In this document: positions 11,561 through 23,399 of the stretch, one piece after another
How positions within the stretch are numbered: the stretch's first letter is position 1
How the letters are laid out: each line of letters opens with the position of its first letter
Assembly: GCA_964017235.1 (NCBI GenBank)
Contig: OZ024929.1
Coordinates: 17,791,464-17,855,463, forward strand
Length of the DNA stretch: 64,000 nucleotides
Reading direction: 5' to 3'
Origin: Sabellastarte sp. h YS-2021
Lineage: Eukaryota > Annelida > Polychaeta > Sabellida > Sabellidae
The notes under the pieces: generated by a model
What the model was told of the DNA's origin: nothing
The model's input: only the letters and a program-made list of their open reading frames with translations
Database searches by the model: none
Position numbers and translations under genes: made by a program

Positions 11561-12602
11561 TACCCAATAAGTAGTGGTTATCTACCATTGAATACCCACC
11601 TTTTAGCTAATACTTTCAAATTAATTAAATAAATAATATTTTAAATTCTATTAACAGGCTTTGATTTTAGTGTAAGTGTACCAGAATACGAATAGATATG
11701 GTATAATTAGCAGTTGTAAGTCTGATAATATTTGCTTTAAAGCTATGTATTTTGACAAATTACATTGATCATCGGTCATTTTATGCCAGTGAACAGTCAT
11801 TTAGTTCACATACAGAAGCATTTGTCCTTGACTTCTATTGTATTGAAGAAATATAAGGTGGGCATTCACTGGTAGGCTTGCGTTCACTGGTAGAATGCCA
11901 CTATATACATTTATGAACAAAAGTAAATGTCAGGTGATTGTCTTGCCAAATAAAAACTAGAGGATCGCTCGCAAAAAAGATCATGTTTTTGCATAGCAAA
12001 AACAAAGCGTCCCGAAAAGGATATAAAGACGAGTGCTAAAGTATTAAGAAAATGCTTCGTTTCTAGCCTTATACTGTTGTGGCAACCAAAGTCAGCGCAG
12101 TCTACTCTATGTAGCACGGTTTTCAAGATATAAGCATTTTTGTGTTTTGCAAAAATTCTAAAATTCAAAATGTCCGCTATATTTTTCAAGACAAAAATAT
12201 TTTGAAAATTGGCATGGCTACTCTGCAGAGATACCCAGCAGGTCAAAAATTTTGTTGAGTTCGCTCCATCTAGCACGGTTTTCGAGATATAAGCATTTTT
12301 GTGTTTTGCAAAAACTTTGGAAATTCAAAATGGCCACCATTTAACAGGGTTTCAGATTCGCGTCGGCCATCGGTCATTGACCGAATTTTGCTACAACACC
12401 CCGAATTTTAAGCAGAATATTAGGACATATTGTCCGAGTCGTATCCGTGGGCGATAATAGAAGATCTAGACGTCTTTTTATTTACAAAATATGAAGTCAC
12501 GTTACAACCCTAAAATCTCGCGAGATCTACGTGATTTTAAATTTTTTTATTGTAGCAAGGTCTAGACGTCTTTTATGAAATCTCGTGACAAGCCACGTGA
12601 TC
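11561..12602. other. Non-coding stretch with one internal repeat
   Basis: No coding frame is convincing. TATAAGCATTTTTGTGTTTT occurs at about 12130 and 12289, each after an AGCACGGTTTTC block, which is a short local duplication. Confidence 0.5.
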
Positions 12603-13190
12603 TGCAAGGAAATCCCAGGGGAAATCCGTGTCCTCATATCTTCTCATAAATATTAATGACTTGGGTGCTGTGGCCGTGAGTTCTCAAGTTTAAAGTATTT
12701 GATCTTCGCCTATGCTTTCATTTTATAAAATATTGCAAGGAAATCCCAGGGGAAATCCGTGTCCTCATATCTTCTCATAAATATTAATGACTTGGGTGCT
12801 GTGGCCGTGAGTTCTCGAGTTTAAAGTATTTGATCTTCGCCTATGCTTTCATTTTATAAAATATTGCAAGGAAATCCCAGGGGAAATCTGTGTCCTCATA
12901 TCTTCTCATGAATATTAATGACTTGGGTGCTATGGCCGTGAGTTCTCGAGTTTAAATTATTTGCTTTTCGGCTATGCTTCCATTTTAAAAAATATTGCAA
13001 GGAAATCAAATGGAAAATCTGTGTCCTCCTATCTTCTCATGAATATTAATGACTTGGGTGCTATGGCCGTGAGTTCTCGAGTTTAAATTATTTGATTTTC
13101 GTCTATGGTTCCATTTAATAAAATATTGCAAGGAAATCCCAGGGAAAATCTGTGTCCTCATATCTTCTCATGAATATTAAATATGGTCGT
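12603..13190 (+). repeat. 131-bp tandem repeat array, about 4.5 copies
   Basis: Units beginning TGCAAGGAAATCCCAGGG start at 12603, 12734, 12864, 12996 and 13127. Each contains ATATTAATGACTTGGGTGC and GGCCGTGAGTTCTC. The same unit is present inverted at 24700-25075. Confidence 0.9.
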
Positions 13191-13779
13191 CTGGTATTTT
13201 CGTCTAATTGTAGATTTTGTTTTCTGTAGGGTTCCACATAAATTTTACTGTAATATTCTGAATTTTTGCTTTGATTAATATTTCTTTTTATTAATAATTG
13301 CACTGAAAAAAAATCAGATTGAAAGTTTATTTGCTAGCTGTAATGTTTACTGCCTGTGGACATTTTAATAGCATGAAAATCTCATGGATCACCGATTCAC
13401 CATACTTAGGTTCTGTGGCCGTGAGTTCTCATTCTAGTAATACATGATCATTAAACATCATAAAGACTTTTTGACATTTTAACTAAAATGAGATTTTTAT
13501 TATGATTCAGTAAATTTTACTTTATATGCCATTCATATAGGGTCATTGACTTTAATGACTTAATTTTAGCAACCTGTAGAATGAAAATTTGATTGACAAA
13601 AATTCTGTCCTAAATTCTCCGAAAATGTCCTAAACGTTTTCCTAGTCTTAGGACAGAATGTCCGGCCGGACTTTTCATGTAGCAGAATCACTGCATTTTT
13701 GGGGAGACAAAAATTTTTGAAAAGACCAGTGCCGCGGTGTGTATCTCCCGCCGAGCATTAAACAAAAAGAAATGGCTTT

Positions 13780-15190
13780 TCCGAGATATTCACAATTTTT
13801 CATTTTCGTGTGTGAAAGCTCCTCCAAAAGTAGGTGAATGAGTTATTTGAGAAAAATTGGCTGTCTGCAATACTATTAAGAGATAATTCACATTTACTCA
13901 TTTTGAGTAGGTGAGTAATTAGCTATGGGTCTGAAACTTCACCATGTGAAAGCTCTCCCACAAGTAGATGAATGAGTATTTGATAAAAATTGGGTATCCG
14001 CAATACTTTTACAGATAATTAGCATTTACTCATTTTGAGTTAGTGTTGAAGACGGTAAACCGGAAACCTATTTGCCGACCGAAAGACAGTGTTCCGGTTA
14101 CGTTTCGTTTTCTTCAAACCAAAACCGGTTTCATCACACATTTCATTCCTTCACCTCAAGTTCACCAAAATATTGAACTGCAACAAATATTTCACAGTAT
14201 TTTATAATATTCTATTGATATATCACACATTTTGTCCTCGAAAGTCTTCAAAAACTCCCTTGTGGTTCTTATTTATATACGAGTTAAAGCTCATGTACGC
14301 GTTTGAAAACTTATTTCTTCACGTTTTATAAATCAAACGTACCCGGTTTTTCGCCGAATTTTCGCTTTCGGAAACCGGTTCTAAAATTCGCATTCAACCA
14401 CAACACTATTTTGAGTAGGTGAATAATTAGCTACAGATCTGAAACTTCACCGAGTGAAAGCTCTCCCAAAAGTAGATGAATGAGTTATTTGATAAAAATT
14501 GGGTATCCACAATACTTTTACAGATAATTAGCATTTACTCATTTTGAGTAGGTGAATAATTAGCTATGGGTCTGAAACTTCACCATGTGAAAGCTCTCCC
14601 GAAAGTAGGTGAATGAGTTATTTGAGAAAAATTGGCGATCTGCAATACTTTTAAGAGATAATTCGCATTTACTCATTTTGAGTAGGTGAGTAATTATCTA
14701 CAGGTCTGAAACTTCACCATGTGAAAGCTCTCCCAAAAGTACATGAATGAGTTATTCGTAAAAATTTGGGTATCCGCAATACTTTTAGAGATAATTCGCA
14801 TTTACTCATTTTGAGTAGGTGAATAATTAGCTATGGGTCTGAAACTTCACGGAGTGAAAGATCTCCCAAAAGTAGGTGAATGAGTTATTTGAGAAAAATT
14901 GGTTATCTGCAATACTTTTAGAGGTAATTCGCATTTACCCATTTTGAGTAGGCGAGTAATTAGCTATGGGTCTGAAACGTCACCATGTGAAAGCTCTCCC
15001 ACAAGTAGATGAATGAGTATTTGATAAAAATTGGGTATCCGCAATACTTTTACAGATAATTAGCATTTACTCATTTTGAGTAGGTGAGTAATTATCTTCG
15101 GGTCTGAAACTTCACCATGTGAAAGCTCTCCCAAAAGTAGTTGAATGAGTTATTTGATAAAACTTGGGTATCCGCAATAGTTTTAGAGAT
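13780..15190 (+). repeat. 133-bp tandem repeat array interrupted by a hAT MITE
   Basis: About nine units are marked by TTACTCATTTTGAGTAGGTG at 13894, 14026, 14535, 14669, 14803, 14935 and 15067, a spacing of 132-134 bp. Each also contains GAAACTTCACCATGTGAAAG. A 368-bp insertion (14041-14408) breaks one unit. Confidence 0.9.
14041..14408. mobile_element. hAT-type MITE with perfect 8-bp target duplication
   Basis: The element starts TAGTGTTG and ends CAACACTA (perfect 8-bp inverted tips). It is flanked by TTTTGAGT at 14033-14040 and 14409-14416, and the host repeat is restored exactly when the element and one duplication are removed. Eight-base duplications and TAGTG-type tips are the hAT signature. 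Subterminal AACCGGAAACC and GGAAACCGGTT extend the inverted repeat. The 80-codon frame inside is not a transposase. Confidence 0.88.
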
Positions 15191-15191
15191 A

Positions 15192-17590
15192 ACTAGACCT
15201 AGCGCATCGGAGAACCGATGCAAATTGTATCCACCGCAAAGACAATGCACCAAAACCTCTAGGACCAATAATAAGCGAGTTATAAGCACTTTTAAGTTTG
15301 GCTGTCCTCATTTGACCTTCAAGGAGGGGCCCAAGCTCAAATCCGACCACGCCAGAAGATTCCCAGCGCATGATTTCCTAGATGTTGGTTTACCATCCCA
15401 AACATCTAGGACCAATAATAAGCGAGTTATAAGCACTTTTAAGTTTGGCTGTCCTCATTTGACCTTCAAGGAGGGGCCCAAGGTCAAATCCGACCACACC
15501 AGAAGATTCCCAGCCCATGATTTTCTATATGTTGGTTTACCATCCCAAACCTCTAGGACCAATAATAAGCGAGTTATAGGCACTTTTACCTTTGGCTATC
15601 CTCGTTTGACCTTGAAGGAGGGGCCCAAGGTCAAATCCGACCACACCAGAAGATTGCCAGCCCATGATTTCCTTTATGCTGGTTTACCATGCCAAACCTC
15701 TAGGACCAATAATAAGCAAGTTATAAGCACTTTTAAGTTTGGCTATCCTCGTTTGACCTTGAAGGAGGGGTCCAAGGTCAAATCCGACCACACCAAAAGA
15801 TTCCCGGCCCATGATTTCCTATAGGTTGGTTTACCATCCCAAACCTCTAGGACCAATAATAAGCGAGTTATAAGCACTTTTAAGTTTGGCTGTCCCCATT
15901 TGACCTTGAAGGAGGGGCCCAAGGTCAAATCCGACCACGCCAGAAGATTCCCACCCCATGATTTCCTATATGTTGGTTTACCATCCCAAACCTCTAGGAC
16001 CAATAATAAGCAAGTTATAAGCACTTTTAAGTTTGGCTGTCCTCATTTGACCTTGAAGGAGGGGCCCAAGGTCAAATCCGACCACACCAGAAGATTCCCA
16101 GCCCATGATTTCCTATATGCTGGTTTACCATGCCAAACCTCTAAGTCCAATAATAAGCAAGTTATAAGCACTTTTAAGTTTGGCTATCCTCGTCTGACCT
16201 TGAAGGAGGGGTCCAAGGTCAAATCCGACCACACCAAAAGATTCCCAGCCCATGATTTCCAACAGGTTGGTTTACCATCCCCAACCTCTAGGACCAATAA
16301 TAAGCGAGTTATAAGCACTTTTAAGTTTGGCTATCCGCGTTTGACCTTGAAGGAGGGGTCCAAGGTCAAATCCGACCACACCAAAAGATTCCCAGCCAAT
16401 GATTTCCTATAGGTTGGTTTACCATTCCAAACCTCTAGGACCAATAATAAGCGAGTTATAAGCACTTTTAAGTTTGGCTATCCCCGTTTGGCCTTGAGGG
16501 AGGGGTCCAAGGTCAAATCCGACCACACCAAAAGATTCCCGGCCAATGATTTCCTATAGGTTGGTTTACCATCCCAAACCTCTAGGACCAATAATAAGCG
16601 ATTTATAAGCACTTTTAAGTTTGGCTATCCTCGTTTGACTTTGAGGGAGGGGTCCAAGGTCAAATCCGACCACACCAAAAGATTCCCGGCCAATGATTTC
16701 CTATAGGTTGGTTTACCATCCCAAACCTCTAGGACCAATAATAAGCGAGTTATAAGCACTTTTAAGTTTGGCTATGCTCGTTTGACCTTGAAGGAGGGGT
16801 CCAAGGTCAAATCCGACCACACCAAAAGATTCCCAGCCCATGATTTCCAACAGGTTGGTTTATCATCCCCAACCTCTAGGACCAATAATAAGCGAGTTAT
16901 AAGCACTTTTAAGTTTGGGTATCCCCGTTTGACCTTGAAGGAGGGGTCCAAGGTCAAATCCGATCACACCAAAATATTCCCAGCCCATGATTTCCTATAG
17001 GTTGGTTTACCATTCCAAACCTCTAGGACCAATAATAAGCGAGTTATAAGCACTTTTAAGTTTGGCTATCCTCGTTTGACCTTGAAGGAGGGGTCCAAGG
17101 TCAAATCTGACCACACCAAAAGATTCCCAGCCCATGATTTCCTATAGGTTGGTTTACCATCCCAAACCTCTAGGACCAATAATAAGGGAGATATAAGCAC
17201 TTTTCATGACTGCAAAGAAACGCCTGTGGCGGCCATCTTGTTTTTCAAAATGAGGCCAAAAATATTCCCAGTCAAGATTTTATAATGAGGAACATATGCT
17301 GCGAATTTGAGATCTCTACCTAGAATACCCTTTGCTCTAGAGGGCCACCAAAAGTCCTTGTTTAAAGTCGAAAAACGCCTGTGGCGGCCATCTTGTTTTT
17401 CAAAATGAGGCCAAAAATATTCCCAGGCAAGATTTTATGGCTTTGAATATATCCTGCAAATTTGAGAAGGCTAGCTATAATATTTTTTTCGTTAGAGCGT
17501 TAACGGTGAAATCTCTCTACACACTGCTGCGGCGGCGGCATAACGAAGTCAAATCCATAGTATCCACCGGATGCTACCCGGTGGATACAA
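15192..17590 (+). mobile_element. Hairpin-ended element with 147-bp tandem core (Helentron-like, non-autonomous)
   Basis: The element opens with ACTAGACCTAGCGCATCGG, forming a GCATCGG-AGAA-CCGATGC hairpin, followed by TTGTATCCACCG. It closes at 17560-17588 with the hairpin GTATCCACCGG-ATGCTA-CCCGGTGGATAC. Between them lie about 13 tandem 147-bp units (15255-17200) and a unique 3' block. The block CGCCTGTGGCGGCCATCTTG occurs twice in it (17230 and 17380). An inverted, shorter copy with the same ends and order lies at 38881-40019. Hairpin ends, a short motif (GTATCCACCG) at both ends and a tandem core match non-autonomous Helentron or molluscan pearl-like elements; the class assignment is inferred. 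Confidence 0.65.
15255..17200 (+). repeat. 147-bp tandem repeat, about 13 copies
   Basis: CTCTAGGACCAATAATAAGC recurs at a spacing of exactly 147 bp in the part I measured (15261, 15408, 15555, 15702). Because 147 is divisible by three, the array gives long open frames with a 49-residue repeat (SRTNNKRVISTFKFGY and so on) on both strands. These are repeat artefacts and I do not call them genes. Confidence 0.95.
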
Positions 17591-17826
17591 TGACAAAAAT
17601 ATTAATGCAAGCAAAGTTTCATAATATTACAGTATAATTTATATTCAAGCCCATGGAAAACGGGATGCACAAAAACACCATTGACACGAAAATACCTAGA
17701 GCTGAAAGGGATATTCATATTATTCGTTTTCCAGTCTGCATTTTCCGGATTCGACTTTCATCATAATCAAACAAATATTCCGTATGAATATGGAAATTAG
17801 GCTTGGTATATGTAAATATTGCAAAT
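17591..17826. other. Unassigned spacer
   Basis: AT-rich sequence between the hairpin-ended element and the DIRS terminus; nothing recognised. Confidence 0.4.
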
Positions 17827-18021
17827 TTGGTTAATTTTATTGTAATTGGAATTTTTATAAATAAAAATACTTACATAATCCCAACAAATGCTTACGTGAC
17901 CTACCGTTCGGTCAAGGACACAGACAATGTGTCTCGCCATTTTTTTTCTACTGAAAGTACACACGTAAACCCCAGCGGGCACCTGCTGGAGGTTATATAT
18001 TCTCTGTAAGTTGCCATTCTT
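17827..18021 (-). repeat. DIRS inverted terminal repeat, 3' side
   Basis: 17869-18021 is the reverse complement of 23400-23551 with very few differences. It carries ACTTACATAATCCCAACAAA at the outer side and GTTGCCATTCTT at the inner side. The outer 42 bp (17827-17868) are specific to this end. Confidence 0.92.
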
Positions 18022-18077
18022 CAATTTTTGACCCTATCCCTCAGAAGATGGTAGAGGGGAGGAGGGTGGGACTCTCC

Positions 18078-18182
18078 TTGTTGGGATTATGTAAGTATTT
18101 TTATTTATAAAAATTCCAATTACAATAAAATTAACCAATTTTATTGCATAAAAACGTACTTACATAATCCCAACAAATGCTT
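18078..18182 (-). repeat. DIRS internal complementary region
   Basis: The first half (to about 18136) is the complement of the left outer edge, and the second half (from about 18137) is the complement of the right outer edge. They are fused as a circle junction. This region is thought to template completion of the ends during replication. Confidence 0.9.
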
Positions 18183-18699
18183 GAATGCAGCCCTGAGGTC
18201 CATGGTGGGTAGACTTCTGAGGACTGTCAAGTGCTATAGGAGAATTCTTGAGGTTATACAGACAGAAAAAATGCATAGACACCATATGTTATACTACAAA
18301 CAACTGTAATATAGTACATATAGTTAAACTGTAATTATTATATTATTGTTATTACAAGTACTGATAAAGTGAAAAAGTAGTTGTAATAAAGTAACTGCAA
18401 AGTACTCACCCACTTATGAAAGCAGCATGCTGTACTATACATAGTATGATATCTATGAATCCTGTCACTCTATCTGTGCAGATGTGCAGGGGTCAAAGGT
18501 CAGCTGTGGCCAGTTGAATAGAACTCCAACAGTCAGAGTGCAGCTGTCCCTCAAGCCAAGCAACCATAAACAGGAATTCTTATCCATAGTCGTGTTCAAA
18601 AATCAAAGTCCTACTACAATCCAGTCCAATTCCATACATCCTGAAAAAATAAAGACTGATTAAACTATTAAGTCTCAATTGTTCACTATATGCTGTGCA

Positions 18700-19243
18700 G
18701 ACACAATGGGACCTAACTTAAAAATATCATCATTTTCCCAGCAAATATCTTTCAAATAAAAGTTTCTGAAGGTATTGTGGGATCTCCAATAACATGAGCT
18801 CAAGACCTGCTCTAAGGAGATACCTCCTTTGAACGCAAGTGATGCAGCCATAGCTCTACATCATGAGCTCTGACCTGAGTGACCTGTTGATCAGTCATAT
18901 CCGAAGACTGATAGCAAGTGTGAATGGTGTGTTTGATTCACTGGGAAATGGTTATTCTTGAGATATCCTTGGAATAATCTTCCCTAGGTGATACAAAGAG
19001 AAGGGCCTTGCCCTTTCTCATGGATTTGGTCTTGTCTAAGTAGACTTTGAGGGCCCTAACTGGACAAAGTGACTTGTCCTCCACCAGTGAACTGTCCAAC
19101 ATGGTAGTAAGAGCTGGTATAACTACTGGTTTAATGGAATCAGGGCCATCCGAAGCCAACTGGTTTTTGGCCAGGAATGCTGGAGAAGGAGAAACAGTGA
19201 CCTCTGACCAATTTCTCCTTGAAGAGACAGAAGAGTGAGTCTA
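18700..19243 (-). pseudogene. DIRS tyrosine recombinase, C-terminal catalytic part
   Basis: After a TAG at 19241-19243, where a tryptophan codon is expected following SGKRRSEIHA, the frame continues with LAKNQLASDGPD, SLCPVRALKVYLDKTK, LLFVSPREDYSKDIS and RITIS. It then shifts frame into the blocks that carry the remaining catalytic residues: QVRAHDVRAMAAS and SHNTFRNFYLKD, the latter with the nucleophilic tyrosine. With the arginine of GKRRSEIHA upstream, all recognisable catalytic boxes of the recombinase are present, but they are separated by a stop and a frameshift. The enzyme would integrate the circular DNA copy in an active element. Confidence 0.85.
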
Positions 19244-19926
19244 AGCATGTATCTCACTCCTTCTTTTACCTGAGGCTAAAGCCAGCAGGAAAACTGTCTT
19301 GTAAGTTAGCCACTTCAAAGGAGCCTCAGATAAAGGCTCAAAAGGAGGTTTTGTCAAAACTAAGAGGACCAAGGAGAGGTCCCATGTAGGTATGGACCTA
19401 TTTGGTTTACGTCTATCCCTGGTGAAGCTGGCAATAAGTCTATTCAGTTCTAGACTTTTTGAGATGAGTTCACCCTGAGAACCCAAAGCATCACCTATTG
19501 CTGTTCTATAACCAGTAATTGTAGCTGGTTTGAGGTTTTTGACTGTGAACAGGTAGTTTAAAAATTCTGCTACCTGGGGAACAGTTGTTGAGGTGATGTC
19601 CACCTTATTCTGTGAGCACCATTGCCCATAAATGGCCCACCTTGATTGGTAGACATTTCTTGAGGATTCCCTCTGAGGTGTCTTAATTCTTTCTGCCACC
19701 TGAGATGAGAATCTTCCAGAATTAGATTCCTGGAATCCAGAAGCCACACATGTCGATTCAGGTACTCCACGTTGTTGTGGAACCTGTTGGAATGTGGCTG
19801 CTTCAGAAGTGTCTTCCAGTGAGGGAGCTGTAGGGGTACCCTGGTCGAGAGATCCACCAGATCCCAAAACCATGGCATCCCTGGCAACCCTGGGGCCAGT
19901 ACTATCATCCTGCATGGGTATGTTAT

Positions 19927-19961
<35 letters not shown>

Positions 19962-21380
19962 TAATTACTTGTGGCAGGATGGCTACTGGACAGAAGACAT
20001 AGCCGTCTAGGCCTTCCCAACAGATATTCAATGCATCTATTTTCCAAGCCTTTTTGTCTGGGACAGGAGATACATAAATTGGAAGTTTGTAATTTAGATG
20101 AGTTGCAAACAGGTCTACCAATGGTGTGTGCCAAACTTTGCAAATTTGGTTGAATATCTGTTGGTGAAGGGACCACTCTGTTTGTATGACCTTGTCCCTT
20201 CTTGATAGGGAGTCTGCTATCACATTTTAGGGATCCAGGTACATGTCTTGCTCTTATCTGGATCCTTCTGGAATTTGTGAATGCCAGAATTCTCCAGATA
20301 AGAGCACACATTTCTATGGAATGGGTGCCTCCTTCTACTGTACTGTTGTCTGAACAGATGAGCACGCTTTGACCTTGCAAATGCTCCTGAAACCCCTTTA
20401 GGGCCAGAAGAACAGCTTTTAGCTCCAATACGTTGATGTGAAGCTGAGCCTCCTTGTTTGACCAGAGGCTACTGAGGACTATTTGGTTAAAGTGAGCTCC
20501 CCAGCCTTTTTGGGAGGCATCTGTGAACACCAAAGTGTTGTGAACATGAGGATGGAGAGGAGCACCTGCCATAAGATTTTGTAGATCCTCCCACCATTTG
20601 AGATAATTCAGGAAATTCCTTGTTACTGGAATGCTTTTGTCCAGTGACTGGGGAAACTTCCAGTGTGACCTTAGGTACCACTGAAAAGGTCTCATGTGCA
20701 ACCTTCCCAGAGGTACCGTTTTTTCTAAGGAGGCTAATGTCCCTATGAGTGACATGAGCTTTCTTGGAGTCAAGACTAATGACTTTCTGATGGAAACAGT
20801 CTGAACTTTTAACCGATCAAGTTTCTTTTGGGTTGGAAAGACCAGACCCCTCTGAAGATCGAAGTGATAGCCGAGAAAATCTAGATTTTGTGTGGGAACC
20901 AATTCCGATTTTTGGAAATTGATGAGCCAGCCTAGTTCTTGGACCAATTTCACCAAATTTTCCAAATCTTTGAGACATTGATCCTTTGTTGGTGACCGAA
21001 GAAGCCAGTCGTCCAGATATTGATGGATTCTGAGGTTCTTGGCTTGAGCTATGAGTTTTACCTCTTTCACAATGCGAGTAAACTCTAGGGGAGCTGTTGC
21101 GACACCAAAAGGGAGTGCCTGAAATTGGAAAACCCCTTTTTTTGTTTGAAATCTCAGCTATTTTTGAGATTGTGGGTGAATTGGAACATGAAAATAAGCG
21201 TCTGTGAGGTCTATCGAGGTGACCCACTCCCCCTTTCGAATCGACTTCCTGATAGATTCGGCTATTTCCATTTTGAAAGTTCATACATGCAAATGACTGT
21301 TTAAAAAACTCAAATCTATCCCTGGTCTCCACCGTTTCATGGGTTTGGTACCAGGAATAGCTTGGTATAATATCCTCGAG
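19241..21380 (-). pseudogene. DIRS reverse transcriptase-RNase H and recombinase N-terminus
   Basis: On the minus strand the RT begins near 21370 (MKRWRPGIDLSFLN) and runs through WVTSIDLTDAYFHVPIHP, QALPFGVATAPLEFT and RIHQYLDDWL. RNase H follows with TLVFTDASQKGWGAHF, LELKAVLLALK and CSDNSTV. In-frame stops occur at 21281-21283 and 21158-21160. Near 20220 the continuation IADSLSRRDKVIQTEW, WHTPLVDLFATHLN and CRMIVLAPGLPGMPWFWDL lies in a second frame (20223-19570). Meanwhile the first frame becomes the recombinase N-terminal domain (TVPQVAEFLNYLF, LKPATITGYRTAI, ASGKRRSEIHA). Overlapping pol and recombinase frames are normal for DIRS. A T-run of about 33 at 19927-19961 reads as poly-lysine in both frames and looks like slippage expansion. 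Confidence 0.9.
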
Positions 21381-21755
21381 TTGTGAATTGTGACATAACT
21401 ATCGCCTTGATAGCATGACCTGAACTACTTCATGGAGGGCGCCATGTTTGTTTTTGTTGTGAAATTCGCTCAAATTGAGCGGAATTTTCGACAATTTTTG
21501 AAGGATATTGAACTCTAGGCGATAGCCATGTTGTAGTAAACCTACTAATCTGGGCTGAGGTTGGTATTTTGAGTTGAACATACCTGGCGAAAAAGCTGCA
21601 ATGCTGGCCATTCATTTCATCTTCTTCACTGCCACTTTGCGATGCGCGCGCAGAAGGTATTTGGCTGTGTTCGTTTGTAACGAAAAGACTTGATACCTTC
21701 GTGAGCAGTTTTTGAGTGAGATGACCTCCCGGAATCCTGATATTCAACTCCTCAA

Positions 21756-22300
21756 TAGTATAGGGATCGACTGCCATGTTGAGGATCGATATCGAATGAA
21801 AATTTAGGGTGGCAGATCGATCGATATTTCAATATCGGGACCAGTAACGTAAGCCGTGGACGATAATACAAGTTCTTTGAAAACGTGCACATATTAATTC
21901 ACGAAATTATCAAAACATATTATTTACACACCAAAAATATATTTCTGCAATATAAAATAAAATAAAACAAACAAAAATCCAAACAAATAAGAGTTTTCAT
22001 GCTTTTTTGTGTACTAGCTGTCAGGTTTTGTTTCTCTTCCGTGAAACCGGAAGTTGTTACTGACAATGTAAACAAAGATGGCGCCAGACTTTAACCAGTT
22101 TATTTCGGCTGTAAATGTGCTTTTTATTGTGTTTATATAATAAATGTTTATTTTAGCAGTAAAATTACTCTGTTTATTTTATTTTTGTCTGTTTCTTATA
22201 TGTGGTTTCGATATTGAAATGCTGGTAGCATGTGTCGATATCGGGAGTTTCGTGGGATGATCGATCGATATTGAAAGATCGAGCACCAATCCCTACACTA
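21756..22300. mobile_element. 545-bp hAT MITE, copy 1 (inside DIRS)
   Basis: Tips are TAGTATAGGGATCG and CCAATCCCTACACTA. It is flanked by CTCCTCAA at 21748-21755 and 22301-22308, a perfect 8-bp target duplication. Other copies lie at 26787-28709 and, inverted, at 37584-38128, each with its own perfect duplication. The ends contain ATCGATCGATATT palindromes. No transposase is encoded. Confidence 0.93.
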
Positions 22301-22308
22301 CTCCTCAA

Positions 22309-23399
22309 TGGGCATCTTAAACTACCTAACATGGCCTAAAATCTGCACATTCTCTCTACAGACTGACTCCTGTATAATGTGCTTTTTGATGAGACAGAGA
22401 TAGAAGAGGAGACTTCAAAGGAGTCTCTTGGGAGAAGTTTTGTAAGATCATATCTGGCCTCTCAAAGGCAAGAAACTGACCATGAGAACAAGGATTATGA
22501 ACCAGAATTGTCCTACAATGTTGTTCCTGAAGCTTCCTAAACCTGTGAAACCATGTGCTAAACAGGAGATAAAGCTAAATTCTGGTTCCTAAGAACCACA
22601 ACCAGGAGCCACAAGACACTCAACTTGTGGAACTTCTAGATACAGCAGCCCTCTAATGGCATTCCACATCTCCACATGGGAAGGGTGCAATTGTAACTGA
22701 TATGAGTCTGCCTCACCCTGAGGAGACCTAAAGCGATGGTGTTTCCTGGAAGTAAGTTTGAATCATGTAAAAGTTCACCTTCTGATAAATCAGGTCTTGT
22801 CTGAGAGACAGGGGCACACATACCCTGCTCCTGTGAAAAGATGAATGTCTGAGAAAAGAGGGAGACCTAGAGTGTTTCCTGGAAGGAAAGTTTGAATCAT
22901 CCAAAAAGATCACCTTCTGATGACTCAGGTCTTGTCTGAGAGACAGGGGCACACATACCCTGCTCCTGTGAAAAGATGAATCTCTGAGAAAAGAGGGAGA
23001 CCTACAGTGTTTCCTGGAAGGAAAGTCTGAATCATCGAAAAAATTCACCTTCTGATGACTCAGGTCTTGTCTGAGAGACAGGGGCACACATACCCTGCTC
23101 CTGTGAAAAGAAGAATCTCTGAGAAAGAAGGGAGGTTTGAACTTGGCTTCAACTCCTCAAACTGGGAAATCAGAAACGGCACCTCACTGCTCATGGTGTT
23201 AATAAATTCCTGAAGAGATGAATTCTCTTGTGAAAAATTCTTACCAGAACATTAATCCTTTCCTTGCTCATCATCTCTGCCTTTAATGCAAGCTTGGTGA
23301 ATATTCCAAGGTAGCATAACAGAAGAATAAACTGCGCCTATTGTAAATATACTTTGAAGCGCCAAAAAGAACGCGTGTGCACTTGACGGCGGTCAAAAA
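22309..23399 (-). pseudogene. DIRS 5' (gag-like) region with 136-bp tandem repeat
   Basis: This fills the position of the first DIRS ORF. Three tandem units of about 136 bp (22730-23130) encode on the minus strand a repeated peptide with SLRQDLSHQKV, PSRKH and RSPSFLRDSSFHRSRVCVP, rich in serine and arginine. No complete open frame covers the region. The gag role is inferred from position and basic composition only. Confidence 0.5.

Noticed and set aside
14089..14331. 80-codon plus-strand frame
   Set aside because: It lies inside a non-autonomous 368-bp hAT MITE and has no transposase motif.
12603..15190. Regular repeats that might suggest a CRISPR array
   Set aside because: Units of 131-133 bp are contiguous without unique spacers, and the host is a eukaryote.
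15141..16412. Long frames (227 and 170 codons) with a repeated SRTNNKRVISTFKFG peptide
   Set aside because: They follow the 147-bp tandem period, which is divisible by three, occur on both strands and lack any gene signal.
20817..21332. 171-codon minus-strand frame
   Set aside because: It is an off-frame shadow of the DIRS reverse transcriptase, whose motifs lie in another frame interrupted by two stops.
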